In this document: positions 39,571 through 51,745 of the stretch, one piece after another
How the letters are laid out: every line of letters begins with the position of its first letter
How positions within the stretch are numbered: the first letter of the stretch is position 1
NCBI RefSeq assembly: GCF_019175385.1
Contig: NC_083341.1
Span: 17,616,203 to 17,680,202, forward strand
DNA length: 64,000 nt
Reading direction: 5' to 3'
From: Lycium barbarum
Lineage: Eukaryota; Streptophyta; Magnoliopsida; Solanales; Solanaceae
The notes under the pieces: model-generated
Databases searched by the model: none
The model's input: only the letters and a program-made list of their open reading frames with translations
Told to the model about the DNA's origin: nothing
Program-made: the position numbers and the translations under genes

Positions 39571-40040
39571 GGTGGTGGTGGTATGACTATTATGCCGTCA
39601 AATAGGTTAAGGCAAACAGGTTGTGTCACACATTTATGGTTTATATATTAGAAATTAAACTAGGCTCTGTACATATATTTAAACTAAACTTTATGTTTAA
39701 ATTGAACTTTATGTTTTTTTTTTGGTCGAAAAGGAATTTTTATTTCAACCAGTTGGAAATAGTTACACGGCCTACTCTTTGGACTATAGAGTCAGGTTTG
39801 TCCATAAACATACTCTCTAATATACTCTACCCACTGTCCATTATATCTCAGGCTCAAGAATTGTTCCTGGACAATTTCCCTCAGTGTGTACATCATATGA
39901 CTAGCATGGTAACTATTTAGAGTATCTAGGACTCCTTTCCATTTACAGTTTTGGCCAATTATATGTAGCAGTAATATTATTTCTCTGACCCTTGTTGTCT
40001 TCTCTTTTCGTTGTCGTTGGAATCTTCTGTTATTTCTTTC

Positions 40041-43000
40041 CTACCAGATGTGGTCGACTACTGCTGCAAATACAATTCCAAGGACTATGCATGTTGAATT
40101 TCTACCTGTAGTCCGTTGTGCTAGCCAAGTAATCTCTGATTCCCAAGTGCCAATCTGCCTGTTGATCCCAATCCATGTCATAAGAGTTTTCCGGATGAAT
40201 TGAGAGTATGAGCATTGGAAGAATAAATGGTCCAAGTTCTCTTCCACATCTGTTTCACATAAAACACAGTTCTTTTCCACTTGTATGCCCCATTTTTTAA
40301 GTCGATCAACTGTTGCCAGCTTTCTTTGTATGGCTAACCATAGAATGAATTGGTGTTTTGGTACCAATCCCTTCAACAATACCAATTTCTTCCAATGTAC
40401 CTTTGGCCAGGTTGGCTGAAGGGCTCTGTAAGCTTTGCTTATTTTAAATTTCTCCTGGACCTCGTGTGAGTTTAAGTCTTCAAGTCCCGTGATCAGCATC
40501 TTCCTGGCATCAAATGTTTTTCTCATAATCCAACTAGCTTGTTTGGGAGTCTCCATTTCCTGCAGGTCTTATCTCTTGATATACACATTGTGTACCCAAA
40601 CTACCCAGAGTCTATCTTTTTTTTTTTTGCCAGTGCTCATAGGAGCTTAAGGAGAGCTGCTTTATTCCATAAGATAGAGTCTATGATGTCCAAGCCTCCT
40701 GATGATTTAGGCTTGCAGAGTGTTTCCCAAGCCACAGGGGCTTTTTTGCTACTTTCAGTTGTTCCCTTCCAAAGAAAAGTTCTGCATATTGTTGTGATCT
40801 GTTGATGGACTTTCTTGGGAATTAAGAACACCTTGGCCCAGTAAGTTTGTACTTCAAACAGTACATTTTTGATAAATTGCAACCTTCCAGAGTATGACAG
40901 AAATCTGGTTGTCCAGCACTTGATTTTGGCAACTATCTTGTCTATGAGTGGCATACACTGATTAACACTCAGTTTCCTTGAGGATAGAGGTACACCCAAA
41001 TACCTGAAAGGCAATGAACCAGCAGTAAAGCTCAACTGATGTAGTATTTGATCTCTGAATTCATTAGTCACTCCAGCCATATAAATGCAGCTTTTCTCCA
41101 TATTGCCTTAAGTCCTGATACTTTTGAGAAGTGGCTAAAGGCTTGCATCATAAGTTGTAATGAACTCTCATCTGCTCTGCAGCAAAGTAAAAGGTCATCC
41201 GCAAAACAAATATGTGTAATAAGTAGCCTGGAGCATCTGGGGTGGAAGTTAAAGTCTGGATTTAGACAACTGTTTCATAGACCTGCTCATATATTCCATT
41301 ACTAACACAAACAGGTAAGGTGACATAGGATCACCTTGCTTGAGTCCCTTTTTTTCCTGAAATTGTGGTGTCAGACCTCCATTTATCAGTAGTGTGTAGC
41401 TAACTGTAGTGACACACTCCATTACCAAGTTTACAAATCTTGTTGGTTGCCCAAATTCCAACAGTATCATTTTCAAAAAAACCCACTCCACAGAGTCATA
41501 TGCCTTTCTAATGTCTACTTTGATTGTGCATCTAGGGGAGATTGTTGTCTTCATGTAACCTTTAATCAACTCATGAGCCACTATGACATTGTCAAGAATA
41601 GTTCTACCTTCTATAAAAGCAGACTGTGCAGGGCCAACTAAGAAATCTACAACAGTCTTTAGTCTGTTGGTAAGGATCTTGGCTATAATCTTGTAGAGAG
41701 TCGTACAGCATGCTATAGGTCTAAATTCCTTGACATATGTTGGATTAGTAATTTTTGGGATTAAAGTCACTGTGGCACAGTTTATTTCTCTCAGCATTTT
41801 ACCATTATCAAAGAATTGCATAACAGCTTTCTGAACATCAGCACCAACTATTGACCAGTAATGTTTAAAAAACTCAGCAGGGTACCCATCAATACCAGGG
41901 GCCTTATCAGATGGTAAAGTTTTCACCACATTAGTAATCTCCTCTTCAGTGACAGGTTTTAGCAATTGTTGTTGCTGAGCTATTGTTAAACAAGGTTCAT
42001 CTTTCACTATGTTGATGTCTATACTATGCATGACAGGTGCTGATTCTCCTAGTAGCTTTTGAAAGAACTCAATGAATTCCTTCTATATTAGTTTAGGATC
42101 AGTAAGGTGTATACCTTGTTCAGTGTAGATGGATGTAACCTTATTTCTGGCTTGTCTGGCTTTCAGCTGGGCATGAAAATATTTAGTATTCTGGTCTCCA
42201 TGTACAATCCAGGTAGCTCTGGATTTCTGCCTCAATATCTGCTCCTGAATATTACTCCATCTCTCTATTAGCACATGTAGTCCTCTTTCTTCTTGGATCA
42301 ACTCTGGGTTAAGGTGATCATCATTTAGCCTAGTCTGTACTCTGCACAACTCATCTTTCATATGTTGGAGTTTGATATCAGTTGCAGACATCTCTTTCTG
42401 CATACCCTGGGTCAGTTGTTTCAGTTTTGCCAGTTTCCTACAAATAACATACATTGGATAGCCCTGCACTTCTTGACTCCATGCTGCTTGAACTGCTTCC
42501 TTATATCTTTCTTGAGGTAGTAGCAGATTAAGCAGTCTATATGGTTGTTTGACTGGTGGCCCTCTGGAAGCAGTTGTATTAATCATTATTGGAGAATGAT
42601 CTGAACAACCAGGTAGCATATATATTGCCTCTATGTGAGTGTATTTAGTGAACCAGTCAGTGTTCCCAAAAACCCAGTCTATATGGCTATATATTCTTGA
42701 CTCTGCATCCCTTTTATTATTCCATGAGTATTGATTTCCCCTTCTAGTGAGTTGGCCCACCCCTATATCATCTAGGCATTCCTGGAAATCCTTTGTTTCA
42801 CTATAATGCACAGGGGCTCCATTCAGTCTATCATCTGCATGTAATGGAGTGTTGAAATCTCCCATTATCAGCCATGCTTCACTAACACTAGTATTCAGTA
42901 GTCTTAAATCCTTCCATAATGGCCTTCTATCAGCCACAGTGTGCATTCCATAAACAAAGGTGACATAACTACTGAAATCAGACATTTTATCTTTCACTCG

Positions 43001-43276
43001 ACAGTGTATTATTTGAGCCGAAATAAATAGAGCAATCACTTCAACATTGGTTGCCTTCCACCCTAGCCACATCCTTCCATTGGGTGCATGAGTATAGTTT
43101 GATATAAAGCTCCATTCAGGTCCCATAAACTGTTGTATTTTACTACTATTATTCTGCTTAACTCTAGTTTCCAAACGGGCAACTAGGTCCAGCTTATTCT
43201 TATAAATAAAACTCCTAAACTCTTTCTTTTTAAAGAACTTATTCAGTCCTCTAATGTTCCATGAGCACAGTATCAT
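40041..43276 (-). pseudogene. L1 ORF2 relic: endonuclease, reverse transcriptase, zinc-finger region
   Basis: Endonuclease section 43276-42083 begins MILCSWNIRGLNK and includes MGDFNTPLH and CSDHSPI. A single TAG at 42083-42085 interrupts it; the same frame goes on with reverse transcriptase to 41249 (KAPGIDGYPAEFF, FRPIACC, QSAFIEGRTI, DIRKAYDSV, KGLKQGDPMSPYLF). A frameshift near 41260 throws FADDLLLC into another frame, and a second near 41101 restores the first (frame 41101-40637, PFRYLGVPLSSRKLS). A third near the A-run at 40625 precedes the C-terminal section 40556-40041, whose CVLCETDVEENLDHLFFQC is the zinc-binding zf-RVT type. One stop and three frameshifts. Confidence 0.9.
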
Positions 43277-43626
43277 ATAGGAGGAATAGTAATGGGAATA
43301 CCCCCTTTGGACAGCCTTTGCGAGTGGTCCGGTTGCATACCATCTTGTTGTTGAATATCATGAGGTTTTGCCCCTATCTGTAGAGCAGCATTGTTGTTTT
43401 TCTGGGCCATAACAGCAGGATCTATATGTGGTGCTTTATGAGTCACTACAGCTTGTTTTCCTCTTGCATTCACTTGTAGATTTACCTCTACCACCGGCTC
43501 CCCAGATGTGTTTTGCATTACAGTACTAGGTCCTGGTGTGGTGGGTTTATTTGGGGGTACATCTTTAGCTTGCCATGTTGGATACTCTCTTCTCCTCCGC
43601 CTATTCTTTTTCTTTGGAACCACCAT
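43273..43626 (-). pseudogene. C-terminal end of L1 ORF1
   Basis: 117 residues, basic at the start (KKKNRRRRRE) and then low-complexity and proline-rich, as in the tail of plant L1 gag-like ORF1. The RNA-binding part is missing because the insertion is 5'-truncated at 43671. Its stop codon TGA overlaps the ORF2 ATG (ATGA, 43276-43273). Confidence 0.7.
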
Positions 43627-43686
43627 TTCTACTTTGCATTCCCCTGCTAGGTGCTACTTTGGAACTTTATGTTTTTACATACATAT

Positions 43687-44450
43687 TTCTTAAAGATGAA
43701 TATAATAAAGCTTTTTCCTATCTATTATTTTTACTTGTAATCATGTGTAACATCCTTAAATATAAAATTTACTGAGAAAGGTAAAATACACATGACTTGA
43801 AAATAAAATAAAATAAGGCGTGGATCTAGTGTATGTATTTCATGCGCTATATGGTTTCACTGTAGCTAAAGCCTGTCTAGTTCAGACTCATAGGGGTCAT
43901 TTGGTACGATGGATAAGAAAAAATAGTCATGAAATAAAAATTTAATACCTCTTGATAGCTCATGAAATACACACGTTATACGTAGAGACGGATGGAGCTC
44001 TATAACTTGGGGTTCAATTGAACCCCAAACTTTAAAAGTGGGATCCAAACTCATTATGTGTAAAAATGTACTAAAATTATAATAAATAGTAGATATGAAT
44101 CCATAATTTTAAAAATATAATAGTTTACTGCTAAAAATTAAGATGTTAGAACCTTTAAAATTTAAATCTTAAATCCGCTTCTAATTATACGTAGAAAAAA
44201 AAATACACATTAATTTAGTTCTTTGTAAAAAATGTCATTTTAATGGACACATTAATTGAAGATGCACACTGAGGGACAGGAAGTCTGCCAAACTGTACTA
44301 TAATGAGTGGGCGATATTAAAGACTTTTGTAAGGCTAAAAAGTAAAGAGGACATGCTGTTATACGGAATTTGTGCTACGGAGATTTCCAATATCTACGGC
44401 TTAACTGTCACCCATGTCCCACGATGTGATGATTCACTGCCTTCTTCTTA
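43687..44450. other. Gene-free stretch with one short element
   Basis: It contains the element at 43987-44184. Otherwise AT-rich with no gene. Confidence 0.4.
43987..44184. mobile_element. Short element with CGGAT ends and 11-bp duplication
   Basis: The left end GACGGATGGAGCTC and the right end AATCCGCTTCTAA resemble each other inverted. TTATACGTAGA flanks both sides (43976-43986 and 44185-44195). Same type as 39383-39570. Confidence 0.6.
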
Positions 44451-44663
44451 CTCTATTTTAATTTATGTGAATCTACTTATTTTTTAATTCATGTTAAAAC
44501 AAATGATTTTTTTCTTAATTTAAAAATAAATTCACTTTATAAAGTTTTTTATAGTCACTCAAATATTCAAGACTTATTTTGAATCACAAGTTTTAAAAAT
44601 CTTCATTTTTTCTTAAATATCATGTCCAATCAAATGGATTCACATAAATTGAAACGGATGGAG
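44451..44663. mobile_element. Stowaway-like MITE
   Basis: The left end CTCTATTTTAATTTATGTG and the right end CACATAAATTGAAACGG.TGGAG are inverted repeats bordered by TA. About 213 bp. Confidence 0.65.
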
Positions 44664-44731
44664 TATTATTTAAAATGGCCAACTCCCATATATTTTCTTT
44701 TGGTTGCAAAACCCCATATCATTATTTATTA

Positions 44732-44947
44732 CTCCCTCCGACTCAAAAAGATTGTTTAATTTGACTTGATACGAAATTTAAAAAATAAAGAAATATTTTT
44801 AAAATATGTGATCCAAAATACATCTTAAATATTTGTGTGACTGTAAATTATTTTATAAAGTTAAATTATTTCTAAATATAGAAATGTGTCAATCTTTTTT
44901 CGAAAAACTTATAAAAAAAGTAAGACAATTTTTTTGAGACAAGGGGG
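44732..44947. mobile_element. Stowaway MITE
   Basis: It starts CTCCCTCCGACTCAAAAAG and ends with a mutated complement TTTTTGAGACAAGGGGG, with TA on both sides. It is related to the copy at 28820-29037. Confidence 0.65.
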
Positions 44948-45366
44948 TAGTACTTACTCCGTTTTAATTTGTTTCCCTAGTTATTGTTTGGACAATCAAA
45001 GAATATTTCTGTTTACTATAATTTTTTCCAAATACCTTTCAAATAATTTGAATTGTTAACTATTGTAACTTATATTAGATTTTATGTAGTTTTTAAATCT
45101 GTAAATTTTATTTCGAAAAAACTAAAGATCTTGTATCTGAGTTCACATCGAACATTAGTTATTATGACCCTCGTACTTCGAATCAAGTCAAACAAATTGA
45201 AACATAAAGAGTAGAACGAGAGTTTTATTTTGTATTTCACATAACTGCATAAGTTGTGTGGTTTTTTTTTCACATATTAATAGATTCAGATTTTATATTT
45301 TTGGAACCTACCTTGGCCTTTTTCTGCATTTTTTTGTTACAATTATACATAATATTATACTGTATG
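44948..45366. other. Gene-free AT-rich stretch
   Basis: Another single MITE-like end (ACTCCGTTTTAATTTGTTTC) lies at 44957. No gene. Confidence 0.35.
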
Positions 45367-45571
45367 GAGTTGTTTGGTCCGAAATAAGATTATCTCAAGA
45401 TTATATTTTGTGGTTCTAACCAGGATACAAAATTTTAAATTTTCTATGGAGATAATCACATAATTTTGATGAGTTAAAATTTTATCCTAATAACCAAAAT
45501 CAAATACTAGACAAATTTAATCTCAAATTTTGTATTGGAATAACTCCTAATCCTTCTAACCAAACCACCCT
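45367..45571. mobile_element. Tourist-like MITE, degenerate
   Basis: The ends GAGTTGTTTGGTCCGAA and CTAACCAAACCACCCTA are loosely inverted. Between them lie paired ATCTCAAGATTATATTTTG / AAATTTTGTATTGGAAT tracts. No certain target duplication. Confidence 0.45.
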
Positions 45572-48500
45572 AGAAGTACTAGCTCTAGTCTAACCTATGT
45601 TAGAATGGACAACGGATTTTTAGAATTTTCATTTTTATTTTTTTAGAACTTTACTTAATAAAAACCAAGTTCAAAATCACGGTCAAAATTAAAAAAATTA
45701 ACTCTCAAAATCTGAACTGTGAGATAAATTATTATTTTAATTTTCAAACTATCGTATCAAGCTTGATACCAAGAAATTACATGTTATATGTCAAAACTCA
45801 AAAGCATAAACTCGTTTTTTTCAAATTATACTTGAAGAGCACTACTGCCCTTTACTACCATAATTGCATGGAATATTCCTCTCCAACAAGCATGCATGAC
45901 TCATCATGCTACAGCTATTTTAAACAAAGCAAACAGATTAAAGCAAATCATGATATCATTAATTAAATGGGACAACAAGAACTGAAAACAGCCAACTACC
46001 TGCTTTCAATCAAAATAAAAATAATATTATCAATTCGAATGGAACCTCAAACGTTTAATTGTTTTGAAATGCATTTAAAAAATGTTTTAAAACCCAATTT
46101 CTCTTCTAAAAACTACTGAACCATTAATGAAGTAATTATCAAGAAAGCCTAAATTTCCCTTGTCCCTTTTTCACAAATTTGGTTTATACTCTTCTCACTT
46201 GTATCATAAAGTTCTCTTGGTCAAAGAAGGCAATAAAATTAGGCATCATTTTTTTTTTTAACGAATTGGTACCTTCTAAAACCATGGCTGAAACAAAGCA
46301 AAGGTTAAGCACAGACAAGTATTTCTTTTTTAATCTACAATTGACAAAGCAAATAGATTGACCAGACAAATCTTATGGAATCTCTTGAAATACTTGAGCT
46401 TGTTGGATAAATTTCAACTGAAAAAAGCAACAATGCATGTGGTAACTTTCTGGTACAAGAAAACATATCTTCTTTTAATTTTAATTTTAATTTTTTTTTT
46501 TACTTTTCATTTGCAAGTGCGGTTTGGCATCAGCTGTCAGTTTTGTCTATTTATACTTTTACTCAATTTTCCTGCCTGTATTTGGAAAATCAGCTCAAGT
46601 CCAAAATTTCTCCTGTCCTTTCCTACTGGATGTAAAATGCATAAAAGTCCTCTTATCAAAAAGATTTTTAAAATATGGTCAAAATACTTTTAAAATATTA
46701 AAAATAATTTAAGTTTGCTTTCCTTCCACCTATTGAACCACGCTTGTCCTTCATAAAAAATTACACGTTAAAATGCCGATCCTTTCATTTAATGGATCAC
46801 AATTGCCCTTTATGATTAAAAATGTCACTTCTTTTAACAAAATTATGAGATAACATATTTGAAGCTTTAATTATTGGTACTGATTTATTGGTCCATATGG
46901 ATATTATCCAACCAATCCGAGCTTATTTATGCGGAATTGTTGGGGCTAGGTTTCTAAGTATTCACCATTGTTAAAGGATGAAGAAGCTGGATTGAGCCTA
47001 TATCTGGTATCGATTAGAGCTGGTTTGTACTGATTTTGAACAAAAAGTCGCAGCTCCAAAAAAAATGACATTATTGTCATTTGAGTCCATCTAGTCGTGA
47101 AATGTGAAAACTCAAAGAAATTGGGTACGAACAAATGATCTTTAGTTATTTTGGGTTATTTCGGATGGGTTGGGTAATTTATGATTAAGATTACGTGGAT
47201 CGATAAATCAGTGTCACCTATTTAATCAAAATCTCACACATGTCATCTCATTATTTTGTTCAAATAAGAGTATTTTTATCCGATAATTAACATTTAGAGC
47301 AGTTATTAAAATGGGAGGAAAGATATTTTTTACCCAAAATATTAACGTTAATGGAAATTGAGTTCAAGAGGTGGAAAGAGGACAAATTTGGACAAATTTA
47401 AGTCATTTTTAATATGCTAGGAATATTTTTTACCCTTTTTGTTAAAAAGACAGTATAAGTAATATTGACAGGTTAATTATTAAAAATGTTAGAGTATGTA
47501 CTAATTTAGTTTCAACTTCCAACATGCTTCTCTAACTTTGTACTTGATAGGGGCGGCGTGATGAAATAGGTGACTTTGAGTAATAATGAACCTTCCTTTA
47601 TTTACTAGCAGGCGTGATGAAATAGGTGACTTTGAGTAATAATGAACCTTCCTTTATTTACTAGCAACTAATTGGATTGTCCCTAATCAAAATTATAGTT
47701 ATACACATTGAATGAATGAACCTTCCTTTATTTACTACCAACTAATTGGATTGTCCCTAATCAAAATTATAGTTATACACATTGAATGAAACGTAAGGTA
47801 TTTTTTCGTAATCATGAATGCTTTCACACAGAGATGATGAAATAGGTGGCTTACTGTTAAACCTTAGTACTTTACTGGCAATTAATTGGATTGTCCGTAA
47901 CCAAAATTAAAGTTATACACGTTGAATATATATTAGGAAGCATTTTTAGGAAAGAAAACCAAATTTTGAAGGCTATTTATCTCACATGAGGTAAGATAGA
48001 AGTTTGGGCACTTGTTTTTTTTTTTTTTTTTTTTTGTTCCAAGCATTTTTTATTTTCTTTGTGAAATAAATAAGGTTGAGAATTTCAATTTGGACTTGTG
48101 TATGAACGAGTCAGGATAAAATTGGATAAGAGTATGACACTTATTTTATCCAAAATTCATCTTCATTCTTTATCAAACAAACAAGAGGTATGAACTATGA
48201 ACTCTAGTGCAGGTCAAACTCCTTCATATTTTTATTCATTAAGAATTAACGCATTTTCTGTAAGGAGCATATATCTTGAACATCATTTAAATTTAATCAT
48301 CATTATTTGGTATTATTTTCCCTTTTGTGTTCTAAATGCATAATTCAAGATAAAAACTGAGACGAAACAAAAATCCTGGAAAAAAAGCCCAAATATTTAC
48401 TAAACAATGATTAGCTATAATTAATGGAGTACTAATAATTCATAAAAGTAATTCTTTTACCATAAGGAAAATTTCATTAACTCATTTAACCTTTAGGTGA

Positions 48501-48620
48501 TACAATATGATTATGAAACTAATTGAGCGTCACTTTATTTGACTTAAACAGCTCAGCATCTGTGATTCTCATTTTCAACTTAAATTTGGATTACAATCCA
48601 ACCTATATAACAAGATATGG
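45572..48620. other. Gene-free stretch
   Basis: AT-rich, no supported gene. Features are a T-run at 48017-48035 and the nested duplications at 47555-47788. Frames at 46179-46693 are short and low-complexity. Confidence 0.4.
47555..47788 (+). repeat. Two overlapping tandem duplications (56 and 74 bp)
   Basis: A 56-bp unit starting GGCGTGATGAAATAGGTGAC occurs at 47555-47610 and 47611-47666. A 74-bp unit starting AATGAACCTTCC occurs at 47641-47714 and 47715-47788. A diverged third version of both lies at 47830-47925, so the array grew from an older repeat. Confidence 0.85.
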
Positions 48621-48770
48621 AACCGGACATTTATCAAACCGGGCCGGTTCAAACCCTAGCAATCTCAAGCAAACGAGCAAACCCATAAGAAGCAGCTTCT
48701 TTACATGCCTGATATAATAAACCTTCAGAATTCACTTCAGAAATCACCGTCACAATCTCATCCAACCGAA
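48621..48770 (-). pseudogene. SAUR 3'-end fragment
   Basis: Closely matches the 3' end of the SAUR gene at 49496-49966 and its downstream flank. On the minus strand it reads VTVISEV, then CKEAASYGFV followed by a stop, against VMVISEV and CKEQAASYGFV in the intact gene. An insertion sits in the middle, and upstream coding sequence is missing. Confidence 0.75.
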
Positions 48771-48893
48771 TAAAATATGACTATTAGATAATAAGTAAAG
48801 ATAAAATAAAAAAAAAATAAGATAACGATCAGTCGGGACGTTTCGTCGTTACATTTAACGGTACAATAAAATCAGTGACAGTCAAAACAATAA

Positions 48894-49018
48894 CAACACA
48901 ATAACAACAACAACAACGAACTCAGTAAAATCTCACAATGGCCGGTCTGAGAAGGGTAAAGTGTACGCAGATCTTAATGTTGGGAGGCTATTTCCGAAAG
49001 ATCTCGGTTCAGGAGAAA
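48894..49018 (-). repeat. 5'-truncated RTE LINE 3' end
   Basis: On the minus strand: CGAGATCTTTCGGAAATAGC, GATCTGCGTACACTTTACCC, GAGATTTTACTGAG and a GTT-repeat tail. The same order occurs at 19537-19650 in the RTE LINE. It lies between the SAUR fragment and the SAUR gene. Confidence 0.75.
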
Positions 49019-49495
49019 GTATGGCAAAAAAAGTCAGATAACAACAACCAATTCAAAGCAGTATAGATCAAAGACCATGATAAACAATCTGAAAAAAGAA
49101 ATAGATAAATAAAATTCTCAAAGTACAAGAAATAACATATAGTAGCTACCTGACAGTCAAAACAAATATCATATTTAAACTAACACAAGGCGTAACCAAG
49201 AAAGATGAGCATTAATATTTTTCAAATTCCAACGTCAATTTCATTAATTCAATCTATTTTTCATCATCAGAATCATTCCTAAAAGAAAAGAAAAGAAAAA
49301 TCACCAACATCTCTTTGGAACCCAGCAAACCTTCATAAAACCAAATTTCTGAGTTCACAAATGGTTGAAAAAAAAAAAAAAAGATAACACCTTCCTAGAA
49401 ACTAAACAAAAGGTTAGGTCAAGGAAAAATAAAACCCCCTAAGCGTAAACCTAAATCTCCCTCCTCAAGAACCGGACCAAACCGAACCGGCCGGT
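49019..49495. other. 3' flank of the SAUR gene
   Basis: Likely contains the SAUR 3' UTR. GGTTTGGTCCGGTT-type repeats lie next to the stop codon. No other gene. Confidence 0.4.
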
Positions 49496-49966
49496 TCAAA
49501 CCCTAGCATTCTCAACCAAAGGAACAAACCCATAAGAAGCAGCTTGTTCTTTACAAGACTGATCAAAACCCACTTCAGAAATCACCATAACAATCTCATC
49601 CAACCTTAAAACACCATATCTCTGTTCATCATTTTCAAGCAACTTCAACATTTCTTCAAAAAACTCAACTTCACAAGGCAAAACCAAACCACCAGTGTGT
49701 TGATACCCAAACTCCTCTTCAGCCTTATCAAGAATAGATATAAAAACCGGTAGATTCAAGAACCGGGTTGGAATAACAAACCGGCGTCTCTCATGACCTA
49801 CATAAACCGCTAACGAACCGGAAGGTGTACGTTTCCGGTTCGAACCGGCCGGTTCTTCGTCGGATGAGGAGTAAGAGAGGACAGAGCGGTTCTTCCAACG
49901 TTTGACGACTTGTTTGAGACGGACAATTTGGGTAATGATGTGAACTTTCTTGATGGTGGAAGACAT
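49496..49966 (-). CDS. SAUR family auxin-responsive protein
   Basis: A single-exon frame of 156 residues, intronless as usual for SAUR genes. SAUR proteins promote acid growth, in known cases by inhibiting PP2C.D phosphatases and so keeping plasma-membrane H+-ATPases active. The SAUR domain spans about residues 50-108: SGSLAVYVGHERRRFVIPTR, then LPVFISILDKAEEEFGY and GGLVLPCEVEFFEEML. The first 50 residues are basic with a serine-rich stretch (SYSSSDEEP), and the C-terminal tail of about 45 residues is longer than in minimal SAURs, resembling the SAUR71/76-type group. The start is the first ATG of the conserved N-terminus (STIKKVHIITQIVRLKQVVK). A TATA box lies about 90 bases upstream. Partial duplicates flank the gene on both sides. 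Confidence 0.93.
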   Translation of the reverse strand: MSSTIKKVHIITQIVRLKQVVKRWKNRSVLSYSSSDEEPAGSNRKRTPSGSLAVYVGHERRRFVIPTRFLNLPVFISILDKAEEEFGYQHTGGLVLPCEVEFFEEMLKLLENDEQRYGVLRLDEIVMVISEVGFDQSCKEQAASYGFVPLVENARV

Positions 49967-50050
49967 TGTTGTTGTTTGAGGTTGTTTTTAGCTTCTTCTT
50001 GGGATGTGTGCAAGGGAGAGGAGGAGCGTTATTGTGGGGTTTGTTGAGAG

Positions 50051-50058
50051 GTTTTATA
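50051..50058 (-). promoter_or_regulatory. TATA box of the SAUR gene
   Basis: The minus strand reads CCTATAAAAC, 85-92 bases upstream of the ATG, a normal plant spacing. The same block is repeated at 52493-52580. Confidence 0.65.
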
Positions 50059-50144
50059 GGACGAGTCAGGAGTAGTAGAATGGCAGTTGAAGCCTTTTTG
50101 GGCATGCCTACAAGACCGGGCGTGGAGTGGTAGGGTATAGTTAC

Positions 50145-51436
50145 TTTACATCAAACTAATAATATAATTTACCATAGTTAAATAATTTAATGTGGTAATT
50201 TACAAATCATAATTAAGTAATGTTATCATATATTCATACTCATGGCTTGCGTCAATTTAATGTAAACATTCGGTGCTGATAAATCTTTATGGAATAACTA
50301 CATGATATAACTAACTCTAGTACATATTTAAATTTAGTAATTATAGTTTAGATTAATTACATCTTATAGCTAAAAGTAATATGCTAAATACAATCAATAA
50401 CTACATATATATTGAAAGTAGATTACCCATCATCACATTATTCACTTCCATTCCAACCCAACCCTCTCATCTCTCTCTCTCCCCTCTTCCCCCACTGCTC
50501 CGGTGAACCATAATTTGGGCGTCTTCTCCGGCGAACTCAACATCACAACCGTCCCCCTCCATGTTGCCTTTATTTTGCTTTCTTGTTTTGTAACTTTCTA
50601 TATAAGTCGATCGAGATACTTTCATTAAGCAACATTTGGTGGCTGCAACTAATTTATCAGAAAACATTGTGGGATTAGTAGGAATCCGAACGCTGTTGGT
50701 GATGATGACGATGATGGTGACGGTGTTGATGACGGCAGATTCGGTGTTGATGATGCTGACGGTGGATCCGGTGTTTGATGACGATAATGGTCCGGTGTTG
50801 ATGACGATGACGATGACGGCCTGGTATACGTCAGATTCGATCAGATGTTGTTTTGTCGGAATCTGGCCGACGGTGGCTTTTCCGGTCAGATTCCGGTGTC
50901 GGATCTGAAAATCGTGTTTTTTTTTTTAGTGTATTCATTAAATTTTTAGCATACAATTCAATGTTTGGGTGTATTTTATTTCTTGTATTCTGTATTTGAG
51001 TGTATTTGTTAATTTTATTTCTTGTATACAAATGACTACATTGAATTTTGAAGTATATACAAATGAATAGAGTGAATTTTATTTCTTTGTATTCAGTTTT
51101 TTAGTGTATTCATTAACTTTTTTAGTGCAAAATTCTGTGTTTTGTATACAACAGATTAAATATAATAAATTGAATACAATGTAAAAGTAGCTACAATGAA
51201 TACAGTTGAGTTTGTATACATTTAAATTGAATACAAAATTCAGAAAATTTTAATGACTGTATTCATGAATACAGCGACGTGAATACAATAAGTAACAAGT
51301 GCTGAGTTTTGCTATATGTTTGCTACATGATGTAAATAGGTAAAATATTGCTAAAAAGTAAAAATAAGGCTTCCAAGTTAGTCATTTATGAAATTTTCCC
51401 AATTTTTATTGTAGGATATGTGAAACAAAGTTACTA
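50145..51436. other. Gene-free stretch with GATGAC-rich and TGTATTC-rich repeats
   Basis: 50690-50820 is built of GATGACG, GGTGTTGATG and similar units, and makes a low-complexity frame. 50930-51290 is full of GTATTC/GAATACA blocks in both directions. Together these look like a decayed non-autonomous element, but no ends were identified. Confidence 0.4.
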
Positions 51437-51481
51437 CTTTCTCGATCTCAATTTATGTATTTGGTTTTGATTTAGTACGGA

Positions 51482-51730
51482 ATTGCAAAGTTTGCTCTTC
51501 AAATGGTTTGATCTTTAATTTTTGCCCATCAAATGAGTTGGTCTCCAATTTTTTACTTCAAAATTGAACTTATACTTAGCATGACAAAAAAAATAAAAAA
51601 TTACAGGCGCTGACGTAATTTATGGATATTATGATGCGTAAATTCTACCCCTCTAGGCATAAGTTTGATTTTAAATGACAAAAATTAAAGACCGGCATAA
51701 AATAGGAACAAAAGTGCAAATGACCCGAAA
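51482..51730. repeat. Fold-back repeat of the GGGTCATTTGCAC family, copy 5
   Basis: The right end reads GTGCAAATGACCCG and the left end has GCAAAGTTTGCTCTTCAAATG. GATCTTTAATTTTTG pairs with CAAAAATTAAAGAC. It is inserted in the MITE 51437-52286. Confidence 0.5.
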
Positions 51731-51745
51731 ATAAATAATAACCTG

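Larger units (their letters stand above)
39714..43671 (-). mobile_element. L1-type LINE, 5'-truncated, with target-site duplication
   Basis: A poly(A) tail (T-run 39714-39723 on the plus strand) marks the 3' end. GAACTTTATG at 39704-39713, plus part of the T-run, is repeated as GAACTTTATGTTTTT at 43672-43686 beyond the 5' end, so both borders are fixed. About 3.96 kb remain, starting within ORF1. It encodes the ORF1 end, endonuclease, reverse transcriptase and a C-terminal zinc-finger region. Mutations make it inactive. Flanks match well, so insertion was not very old. Confidence 0.9.

Noticed and set aside
47555..47925. CRISPR-like repeat array
   Set aside because: Units are adjacent tandem duplications without spacers, in a plant genome.
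49791..50105. 104-residue minus-strand frame over the SAUR start
   Set aside because: It overlaps the SAUR coding region in another frame and starts in its promoter.
50636..50908. 90-residue methionine/threonine-rich frame
   Set aside because: It comes from GATGACG-type low-complexity repeats; no conserved domain.
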